DNA of 20,156 bases from Promethearchaeota archaeon. Its GTDB lineage: Archaea > Asgardarchaeota > Lokiarchaeia > Sigynarchaeales > SOKP01. Below the pieces are notes generated by a model. The model saw only the letters and a program-made list of their open reading frames with translations. It did not search any database and was not told the DNA's origin. Within the stretch, counting starts at the first letter, position 1, and each line of letters begins with the position of its first letter. Of this stretch, positions 13,502 through 20,156 are shown in pieces. The position numbers were made by a program, and so were the translations under genes. Where the stretch lies: NCBI GenBank assembly GCA_030620005.1, contig JAUXAJ010000060.1, forward strand, positions 1 through 20,156, written 5' to 3'.

Positions 13502-15894
13502 AGTTCATCTAACGAAATTTTTTCTTTTAATTCCTTTTGATCTTGAATAGCGCGTTCAAATTCGTTTGGCTTTATGGGCCCTAGGCGTTCTATATCTGAT
13601 TTAAACTCTGAAATAATTTTAGCAAATTTTTCGCCTTCTCCTGCAGATATACTTTCAATTCTTACACGCTTTTCGTTAATTTTGGCTTCAGCGATTATTT
13701 CTTTAATGCTTTCGTATCGCGTTTTTGCTTTAATAAAGCCAGTCTCATAATGGCAATCTTGGGGGTAACAACCTGCAATTAAGACTCCATCTGCTCCGTT
13801 AAAAAAGCTTTCGAATACTAACGATGGATCAAGCATTGCTGTACACATTATGTGGATGATTCGTACGTTAGTTGGATATGTTATTTTACTTGTACCTGCA
13901 AGATCTGCTCCCATATATGAACACCAGTTACATAGAAATGCGATAATTAAGGGTGAATCTGATTTGTTGGCCAATATTGATTTAATTTGGGCCAAGATTT
14001 GAGATTTTCTAAATCCCGGGATGTAAAGAGCATTTTCAGGACACATTGCCGCGCAAGCTCCGCATCCAGTACAATTTACCTGAGTAATCTTTAATTTATC
14101 ATTATCGATTTTTAATGCATTAAACATACATATTTTCTCGCATAACCTACAAAGATTACATCTATCTTTATCAAAATTAACAATATGGGGATCCAACTCT
14201 ATTTTTTCCCTTGAAAATAACGCTATTGCCTTTGCGGCTGCGCTTTCTGCTTGCGCTATGCTAGAAGGGATGTCTTTCGGTCCTTGGATCATTCCAGCGA
14301 GATAAATTCCGCTCATTGAACTCTCGGATGGTCTAATCTTTAAATGCTTTTCCAGTAAGAACCCGTATGGGTCTTGCGATATGTTTAATATTTGGCTTAA
14401 TTCGTCAGTTCCAATAGCTGGTTCAATTCCAACTGCTAATACTACTAAATCGGCTTTGTTTTCGAAGAGTTTACCTTCAATTACATCCTCACCACGGATT
14501 ATTAAATCGTCAGATGTATCGCTCTTAAGCACCGCTGAAATATTACTCTTAATAAATCTGACTCCAAAAAGTTTACGAGCACGATTATAAAATTCTTCGC
14601 ATTGTTTCCCAACTGCTCTAATGTCTATATAATAGACACTTATTTGGGCATCGAAATCTTTCAATAACCCAAGTTGGTTAATTTGCTTTACAACAACATT
14701 ACAACAAACTTGACTACAATATTCTCGATGAATATGTTGGTTTCTAGAGCCAACACACAAAACAAAAACAATCTTTTTTGGACGAATTCCCTTGGAAGGG
14801 AGAACCACTCTTCCACGAGTAGGGCCATCGTTATTAAGCATTCTTTCCATTTGCATTGTAGTAATAACGTCTGGATATTTATGATAATTTAATTCTCCTA
14901 ATATAGTAGGGTCAAAAACATTATATCCCGTTGCCACTATTATTGAGCCTACTTTCACATTTATTTTAACGGGTTTTTGATCAAAGTCAATAGCGTCTCT
15001 TTCTCCACACGCTTGCTGGCACGCTTTGCAACCAATACAATATTCTTCCAATATGTTTGGAAATAAGGGTATTGCTTGGGGAAAAGGAACATCTATAGCT
15101 TTTCTAGGAAAAAATGTATCCTTCACATCGATGGGACAAACATCCCGACAAATATCAAAACATCCCACGCATTTATCTTCTACTACATAGCGAGGTTTTT
15201 TCACAATTGAGACTTCGAAATTACCTACATGTCCTTTAACTTTTTCTACTTCCGAATAGGTCAATAGCTTAATGTTGTGGTGTTCTTTTACTTGGACCAT
15301 GAGAGGGCCAAGCACGCAGATGCTACAATCTAAAGTAGGAAAAGTCTTGTCAAATAGAGCCATTTTCCCCCCGATAGTGGGTGCTCTCTCCACTAAATAG
15401 ACCACGTATCCTGCGTCGGCAATTACTATGGCGGCTTTAATTCCTGATATTCCACCTCCAATTATCAATGCTGCGGGTGTAACTTTTGAGTATTGTAATT
15501 CCAAAGGCTCTAAAAGCTTTACCCGTTCTATTGCCATTGTAATTTGATCAATCGCTTTTCGAGTAGCTTTTTCGGGCTCATCAGCATGAACCCATGAATT
15601 TTGCTCGCGAATATTAGCAAAAGATATTAAAAATCTGTTAATACCTGCTTGTTCAATGGTTTTTTGAAACAATAAGCCGTGTAGTTTGAACGAACAAGCA
15701 GCAATAATAACTCGATCAATTTTGTTTTCTTTTATTCCCGTGATAATGTTTTTTAACCCTAATTCTGAACACAAGTATTGATCTCCTAAGACTAAAACGT
15801 CGGGAGATTTTATAAAATGTTCTTTTAATTTATTTGTATCAATAACACCGCTAATATTACTTCCGCAATCGCAAATGAATAATCCTATCTTCAA
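13498..15894 (-). CDS. hdrA: HdrA-MvhD fusion, heterodisulfide-reductase-type flavoprotein
   Basis: A 798-residue electron-bifurcation-type subunit. The FAD-binding core has GGGISG (146-151) and the HdrA cysteine segment DCSICVLGP (189-197). One ferredoxin-like pair uses C242/245/249/253 and C286/289/292/296; a second uses C579/582/585/589 and C608/611/614/618. The C-terminal ~150 residues are an MvhD/FlpD domain (PF02662) with CNWC (655-658), C684 and GCYPQDCHY (708-716). In methanogens HdrA and MvhD join heterodisulfide reductase to hydrogenase. Here the fused protein could pass electrons between ferredoxin, a thiol/disulfide partner and an unknown donor. No HdrB, HdrC or hydrogenase subunits are present nearby. 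The start is TTG 15894, fixed by GAGG eight bases upstream; an ATG five bases earlier in another frame stops after two codons. Its stop overlaps the HD hydrolase start. Confidence 0.93.
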   Translation of the reverse strand: MKIGLFICDCGSNISGVIDTNKLKEHFIKSPDVLVLGDQYLCSELGLKNIITGIKENKIDRVIIAACSFKLHGLLFQKTIEQAGINRFLISFANIREQNSWVHADEPEKATRKAIDQITMAIERVKLLEPLELQYSKVTPAALIIGGGISGIKAAIVIADAGYVVYLVERAPTIGGKMALFDKTFPTLDCSICVLGPLMVQVKEHHNIKLLTYSEVEKVKGHVGNFEVSIVKKPRYVVEDKCVGCFDICRDVCPIDVKDTFFPRKAIDVPFPQAIPLFPNILEEYCIGCKACQQACGERDAIDFDQKPVKINVKVGSIIVATGYNVFDPTILGELNYHKYPDVITTMQMERMLNNDGPTRGRVVLPSKGIRPKKIVFVLCVGSRNQHIHREYCSQVCCNVVVKQINQLGLLKDFDAQISVYYIDIRAVGKQCEEFYNRARKLFGVRFIKSNISAVLKSDTSDDLIIRGEDVIEGKLFENKADLVVLAVGIEPAIGTDELSQILNISQDPYGFLLEKHLKIRPSESSMSGIYLAGMIQGPKDIPSSIAQAESAAAKAIALFSREKIELDPHIVNFDKDRCNLCRLCEKICMFNALKIDNDKLKITQVNCTGCGACAAMCPENALYIPGFRKSQILAQIKSILANKSDSPLIIAFLCNWCSYMGADLAGTSKITYPTNVRIIHIMCTAMLDPSLVFESFFNGADGVLIAGCYPQDCHYETGFIKAKTRYESIKEIIAEAKINEKRVRIESISAGEGEKFAKIISEFKSDIERLGPIKPNEFERAIQDQKELKEKISLDEL

Positions 15895-15902
15895 AGCATG
15901 TT

Positions 15903-15906
15903 CCTC
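15903..15906 (-). promoter_or_regulatory. Shine-Dalgarno deciding the TTG start of hdrA
   Basis: Read on the minus strand, GAGG followed by eight bases precedes TTG 15894. It supports the TTG start. The intervening ATG is out of frame and ends at a TGA that overlaps the start. Confidence 0.55.
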
Positions 15907-16051
15907 AAATAATTGCTAAGTTTTCTATGAATTATATATTATGGATATTTTTAATTTCTCTTCATTTTTAGAAAAATTATACATTTTTTAAACCTATAAA
16001 TTTAAATTAAAACTTACCTAAGAAAGCAAAAATGTCAAGTAAGAATAATAA

Positions 16052-16651
16052 TTAGGAAGTAATATCTTTTGGGAGAAATTTGTACATTTTAAATATATCA
16101 AAATCATTTCTTTTCATTTCCAAAAAATATTTTTTTTCAATTTCATGCTCTAATTGCCCCCACTTTAAGATTTCTTCTCTTGAATGAAATTTCCCTCTAT
16201 TCTCAAGAGAATTTTGAAGAGCAGAACATTTTATAGAATAATCTTTTATGTTAGAAAAGTGTTCTAACATTTGTACCCAAAAAGGGAAGATTTTGCACTG
16301 CATGGGTCTGGCTTTATGAACTGTACACTTATTCTTATCTAAAAAACTGCACCGGTCATCATCTCCAATGAATTTAAAACCTAAAGTTTGAAATTTATAA
16401 TTGCAACCCCTTTTTGCGCCCGGTTCTTTCCAATAAAAAGAATCCTCGATAATTTTAAGATATTTTCTCGCGAACTTTCTTAAACCGGCTTTATTTTTAT
16501 AACCTAAAAATTTTGTTAGACGACTAATGTCATCCATGTACAAGTAAACTTCGCCTTCTTCAAAACCTCGACAACACGCACCGCACATTTCACATGTAAA
16601 AAATGTTCCATTTTCAAACTTCTTAGACAGTTTTATGCCTGCTGATGTCAA
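16052..16651 (-). CDS. CxxCxxCC-cluster protein (YkgJ family)
   Basis: A 199-residue protein of the YkgJ/PF03692 group. The N-terminal FTCEMCGACCRGF places C20, C23, C26 and C27 in the family signature. The second half of the family pattern follows as C101 in DDRCSFLD, C109 in NKCTVHKARP, and C119 in QCKIFPFW, likely an Fe-S or zinc site. Function in the family is mostly unknown; some members are linked to metal or redox maturation. The start is TTG 16651, the first start after an in-frame stop, without a clear ribosome site. It lies 157 bases upstream of hdrA on the same strand and might be transcribed with it. A T5 run follows the stop (16026-16031 region). Confidence 0.88.
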   Translation of the reverse strand: MTSAGIKLSKKFENGTFFTCEMCGACCRGFEEGEVYLYMDDISRLTKFLGYKNKAGLRKFARKYLKIIEDSFYWKEPGAKRGCNYKFQTLGFKFIGDDDRCSFLDKNKCTVHKARPMQCKIFPFWVQMLEHFSNIKDYSIKCSALQNSLENRGKFHSREEILKWGQLEHEIEKKYFLEMKRNDFDIFKMYKFLPKDITS

Positions 16652-16859
16652 TTTTTGAATCTAATTTCGATATTTTAGTACGATATTAAATGAATAATAG
16701 ATATAATATTTAAATATTAATCTAATAAAGTATTAACACGAGAGTTTAAGTGAAATAACTATTTGTATTAATAAAATAAATACATTAATAGACTTAAATC
16801 AAAATCATGGGTGAAAAACCATTTTAAAATCGAATACTCATTCGCAATTTAACTTAGAA

Positions 16860-19079
16860 TTGATTCTTGAGGATATATCATATTTAGAGGGGATTTTAAC
16901 AAAAAATAAAATTAGAAACTATAAATATTATGGAAAATGGAAAAAAGATTTTAATATTATTTTCAACAGCAATGATGTAGACGTTCAATTATTTATTATT
17001 TTATCTCTTATATACTTTATTGGACATGTTTTTTTAATAAAAAATTGCTTTAATAATAAGGAAGCTTTCAATGAGAGGGAAGTAACATTAAAACACATTA
17101 AAGAAATACAGAAAAAAATCAAAATTAATCATCCAAATTTAAATATAATTGATTTTAAATATTTTACTCCCATATTTGAGATATCGGAAAAAGAAGATCT
17201 CAGTCGTTTTAATCTCTTAATTAATTCAATATGCCATCATTTATTTAAAATTGACATTCAACCGATTTTTCTTTTTGATTTCCTCATTCAAAATGTTTTA
17301 TCGCCTGTTTTAAGACATAAAGCTGGTCAATTTTATACACCACCATTTTTAGTTAAAAAAATGATAAAAGAATCATATAAATTTGGAGAAAAAGTTTTAG
17401 ATCCTTGTTGCGGTACGGGAAATTTCTTAATTGAAATTATAAAAAAAATTCTGACTTCTAAAAAACCTGATGAATTAAAAATAAAGGCGATAAATAGTAT
17501 ATATGGTTATGATATCAATCCAATTTCAGTTTTTATCACTAAAGTGAACTTTATATATTTATTAAAAGAATTATCATTAGATTTTAATTTAAACCTTTTT
17601 GTTGTTGATTCATTATTCCCAGAAAAAAAAAATCCAGAGATAAAATTCGATTTAATTATTGGAAATCCACCTTGGTATACATTACGAGATATTCAATCTT
17701 TAACATATCAAAATAAGATAAAAAGTTTAGCGAACGATTTAGAAATAAAGCCATTGCCTAAAAATGTATTAAATATAGAAATATCGTCAATTTTTTTTTA
17801 TCAAGCAAGCAAACTATACATGAAAAACTATGCGAAAATTTTTTTTGTAATGACCAAGGGAGTAATAACGGGTTCTCATACTTCTCGATTCCGTAATTTC
17901 TTTGGATTTAAAAGTATTAAAGTATGGACATTCAGCAAAGCTATTGAAAAAGTATTCAACATTGATTTTATATGTATATTTGCTCAAAAATCAGAAAAAA
18001 ATATAAAAATATTGTTAAAGGAAATTCCATCGTATCATTTTAATGTAAAACGGAAAAACCAAACCATTGATTATTATAAAGAACTCGAATTGAAACTAAA
18101 AAAAATTGAAATTTTAGTACCCTACTCAATCGAATACAAGGGGAATAGAATATATTCAAAAAAATTCATCTCAAAAAAAAAGAATGATCAATTAATCACA
18201 ACAGACACAAGTTTTTACAAGAAACTATTTCACAAAGATGCGGATTTAAATCCTAGGAATTTAATTTTTATAAAACATAAAAAAATAGGTGATAATTTAG
18301 CTAAGATTAGTCCAGATGAAAGAATTTTTAAACGAGCTAAAGATCCCTGGATAAAAAAAGAATTCTGCGACGAGATTATTGAGGAAAAGTATTTGTTTAA
18401 GGTTATTAAAAGCACTGAATTAGTTAGATTTTACATCTACGACTTTTATCATGTTTTTCTACCACTTTCAAAGGACGATCTAAGCTTTAAGTACGATGAA
18501 TTAACGACGCATGCTTTAAGTTTTTACGATAAAATCAATAAAATTTACGTTAATCTTAAAAAAGAGACTACAAAGCACGATTCCCTCATGGATAACTTAA
18601 ACCGATGGGGTAAATTGATAAATCAAAGGCAGTTATCACCAATCAAGGTTGTTTACAATAATTCCGGTTCAATTCTTAATTCTGCTGTTATCAAAGGTGA
18701 CTTTTTAGTAACCGGTGACTTAAGCTTTTACGATACTAATAATCTCGATGAAGCTTATTATATAACTGCAATCTTGAATTCGCCAATACTTACTAAACAA
18801 ATTCAAATTAAAAAGAGTTCAAGACATATCTTTAAAATCCCGTTTGAATTCCCAATTCCAAAATATAATTTCAAGAATGAAAACCATCAGAATTTAGCTA
18901 AATTGGGACAAAAATGTAGTTCAATTGTGCAATCTACAGTTGATAATATACTAATAAGCTGCACAAAAAGACCTTCAAAACTTAAAATTCAAAAGATCCT
19001 AAATAATATATTAGAAAGTACTTTAGTAAAAATTGACAAGATTATAATATCAGAACTTAAAAAAATAGCAAATTTATAG
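16860..19079 (+). CDS. Adenine-specific DNA methyltransferase, Eco57I/TaqI-like, orphan
   Basis: A 739-residue class-gamma N6-adenine methyltransferase. Motif X GQFYTPP is at 156-162, motif I DPCCGTGNF (SAM pocket) at 181-189, motif II YDIN at 217-220, and catalytic motif IV NPPW at 269-272. The rest resembles the target-recognition part of type IIG/Eco57I-like enzymes. The N-terminal 150 residues are helical and show no clear PD-(D/E)xK nuclease, and no nuclease gene lies next to it, so it may methylate without cutting. It is shorter than PglX of BREX systems (about 1200). The start is TTG 16860, the first start in the frame, with no ribosome site. By eye it is richer in A, T, Lys, Ile and Asn than neighbours, which suits recent transfer. 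Methylase assignment is firm; system membership is not. Confidence 0.9.
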   Translation: MILEDISYLEGILTKNKIRNYKYYGKWKKDFNIIFNSNDVDVQLFIILSLIYFIGHVFLIKNCFNNKEAFNEREVTLKHIKEIQKKIKINHPNLNIIDFKYFTPIFEISEKEDLSRFNLLINSICHHLFKIDIQPIFLFDFLIQNVLSPVLRHKAGQFYTPPFLVKKMIKESYKFGEKVLDPCCGTGNFLIEIIKKILTSKKPDELKIKAINSIYGYDINPISVFITKVNFIYLLKELSLDFNLNLFVVDSLFPEKKNPEIKFDLIIGNPPWYTLRDIQSLTYQNKIKSLANDLEIKPLPKNVLNIEISSIFFYQASKLYMKNYAKIFFVMTKGVITGSHTSRFRNFFGFKSIKVWTFSKAIEKVFNIDFICIFAQKSEKNIKILLKEIPSYHFNVKRKNQTIDYYKELELKLKKIEILVPYSIEYKGNRIYSKKFISKKKNDQLITTDTSFYKKLFHKDADLNPRNLIFIKHKKIGDNLAKISPDERIFKRAKDPWIKKEFCDEIIEEKYLFKVIKSTELVRFYIYDFYHVFLPLSKDDLSFKYDELTTHALSFYDKINKIYVNLKKETTKHDSLMDNLNRWGKLINQRQLSPIKVVYNNSGSILNSAVIKGDFLVTGDLSFYDTNNLDEAYYITAILNSPILTKQIQIKKSSRHIFKIPFEFPIPKYNFKNENHQNLAKLGQKCSSIVQSTVDNILISCTKRPSKLKIQKILNNILESTLVKIDKIIISELKKIANL

Positions 19080-19169
19080 ATTTTAATGGAATAAGATGAT
19101 ATTATCCATTTATGAATTAAGCTATTTTAGTTTGGTAATAGTCAAATTTGTAAGTGGTTATAATACGCG

Positions 19170-19183
19170 TTTTTTAAAAAAAA
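19170..19183 (+). terminator. T6/A8 run after the methyltransferase
   Basis: Six T followed by eight A about 90 bases after the methyltransferase stop. The U-tract could end transcription before the LRR gene promoter. Confidence 0.4.
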
Positions 19184-19218
19184 TCCCAATTCAATTAAAA
19201 AATTTATAAGAAAAGCCA

Positions 19219-19229
19219 TTTATATAAAC
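19219..19229 (+). promoter_or_regulatory. Candidate TATA box of the LRR gene
   Basis: ttatataaac, preceded by a purine-rich stretch (aagaaaag) that could act as a BRE, predicts transcription start near 19250 and a 50-70 base leader. Confidence 0.4.
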
Positions 19230-19320
19230 TATTGTATTATTAATTATTATTATTTTAATATTAAGATTTATCTATAATTCAAAATCATAAAAAAAATGAA
19301 TTAAAAAAAGGGATGGTAAA

Positions 19321-20156
19321 ATTACGGAAGAAGAAAAAGATAAATTAACAGAGGCACTTGACAAGCTTAAAGATTTACGAGATCAAGGAATTCTTTCTCA
19401 AGAAGAATTTGAAAATAAAGAAGAAGAAATAAAAACGAGGATATATAAATTATTCATTTATAAAGAGTATGAAGATGCAATTAATAAGCTCAGAGAATTA
19501 CGGGATTTGGGCATTTTAACTCCAGAAGAATATGAGAAAAAAGAAAGTGAAATTTTAAATAAAAAAGGAATTGAACAAAAACCTGTTGAAGAGGGTGTTG
19601 TTGAGAAGAGGCCTATTGAAGAGAGCCCTGCAGTAATCCGCGCTGCAGATATAAGTTTTGCTGAGCCTGACGCCTCAGATACTGAACCAGAAGTTTCTGA
19701 CGCTATTGAAGGAGGAACTGCATCAAACTTGGTTGATTATAAAGGTATTCAGATCCCTCCTAGTGAGTTAAGAACTCTTGAGAACTTTGAATACATTATT
19801 GGAAAAGAATTTACATGTGTCGATGCTACTAACGAAAACACTCAAATGGGCTTTACAGTTAAAGATGATAGGATTTCAGAACTTGGATTAAGCAGATGCG
19901 GTTTAGAAAAAATTCCAGACTCAATAGGTCAACTCAAATGGCTTAAAAAATTATATTTGAAGGATAATAAATTAACATTTCTTCCAGAAACTATTGGTGA
20001 ACTTGAAAAGCTAGAAACCTTAGATTTAAGTTTTAATGAAATCAAAACACTTCCAAATTCATTTACTAAATTAATAAAACTCCAATACCTTCATCTACGT
20101 TTAAATCAACTGCAACGGCTTCCAGTAAATTTTGGGAATCTCAGATTACTTAAATC
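19321..20156 (+). CDS. SHOCT-SHOCT-leucine-rich-repeat protein (3' end outside window)
   Basis: The frame is open from 19300 to the right edge. Numbering from 19321, residues 9-40 and 52-84 are two similar SHOCT-like units, each with KLKDLRDQGILSQEEFE-type pattern (second: KLRELRDLGILTPEEYE). An acidic, Pro-rich linker follows (about 85-150). From about 184 onward there are at least four leucine-rich repeats of about 23 residues (LxxLxLSxNxLxxLP). LRRs bind proteins; in Asgard archaea they often occur with Ras/ROCO-type GTPase domains, which could lie beyond the edge. No ATG, GTG or TTG begins the frame. ATT 19321, seven bases after GGGATGG, may be the start, or ATG 19313 would join the frame if the A4 run were A5 (sequencing error or true frameshift). 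The start is therefore unresolved. Confidence 0.85.
   Translation, partial: MTEEEKDKLTEALDKLKDLRDQGILSQEEFENKEEEIKTRIYKLFIYKEYEDAINKLRELRDLGILTPEEYEKKESEILNKKGIEQKPVEEGVVEKRPIEESPAVIRAADISFAEPDASDTEPEVSDAIEGGTASNLVDYKGIQIPPSELRTLENFEYIIGKEFTCVDATNENTQMGFTVKDDRISELGLSRCGLEKIPDSIGQLKWLKKLYLKDNKLTFLPETIGELEKLETLDLSFNEIKTLPNSFTKLIKLQYLHLRLNQLQRLPVNFGNLRLLK

Noticed and set aside
16860..19079. A BREX PglX or complete restriction-modification locus
   Set aside because: The protein is much shorter than PglX, and no BREX genes, specificity subunit or nuclease are present in the window.

Overview
The window is AT-rich, densely packed DNA that most likely comes from an Asgard archaeon, probably of the Lokiarchaeia. 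The evidence is a combination of gene types: a Rab/Ras-like small GTPase, a longin-like small protein, a leucine-rich-repeat protein behind SHOCT-like repeats, an HdrA-MvhD fusion of the kind found in anaerobic archaea, archaeal TATA-like boxes, poly-T terminators, and frequent TTG or GTG starts. The assignment is an inference from gene content; the window contains no rRNA or other marker.

Layout. 1-2241: the 3' part of a GH78 alpha-L-rhamnosidase, cut by the left edge. 2443-4078: a small GTPase and a CPBP/CAAX-type membrane protease, both +. 4079-4516: mostly non-coding, with one doubtful small ORF. 4517-5560 (-): an anchored, extracellular GH114/TM1410-like glycosidase. 5606-7005: two close wHTH paralogs (+) flanking an opposite-strand zinc-ribbon-like gene. 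7148-7734: a promoter, a compact structured RNA leader and an ACT-like-domain gene. 7791-8204 (-): the longin-like protein. 8205-8572: a gap with one possible 30-codon gene. 8573-11586 (-): a DUF711 protein and an alpha/beta-hydrolase fused to a polytopic membrane domain. 11748-12850 (+): a membrane-anchored protein of unknown function and a 45-codon gene with a good ribosome-binding site. 12983-15894 (-): HdrA-MvhD followed, with an ATGA stop/start overlap, by a MESH1-like HD hydrolase. 16052-16651 (-): a CxxCxxCC (YkgJ-type) protein. 16860-19079 (+): an Eco57I/TaqI-like adenine DNA methyltransferase with no visible nuclease. 19321-20156 (+): the start of the SHOCT-SHOCT-LRR protein, cut by the right edge.

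Functional themes: carbohydrate breakdown (GH78, GH114), eukaryotic-like membrane/signalling parts (GTPase, longin, LRR), redox and stress nucleotide metabolism (HdrA-MvhD with the HD hydrolase), and DNA modification. The most unusual item is the RNA leader at 7179-7248. It can form three consecutive hairpins, its second and third loops are complementary (possible kissing loop), and the second stem has two mutually exclusive registers. It sits directly upstream of a gene with a probable ligand-binding ACT-like domain. Part of it fits a cobalamin-riboswitch core pattern, but other conserved pieces of that class are missing, so it is best treated as an unassigned candidate riboswitch.
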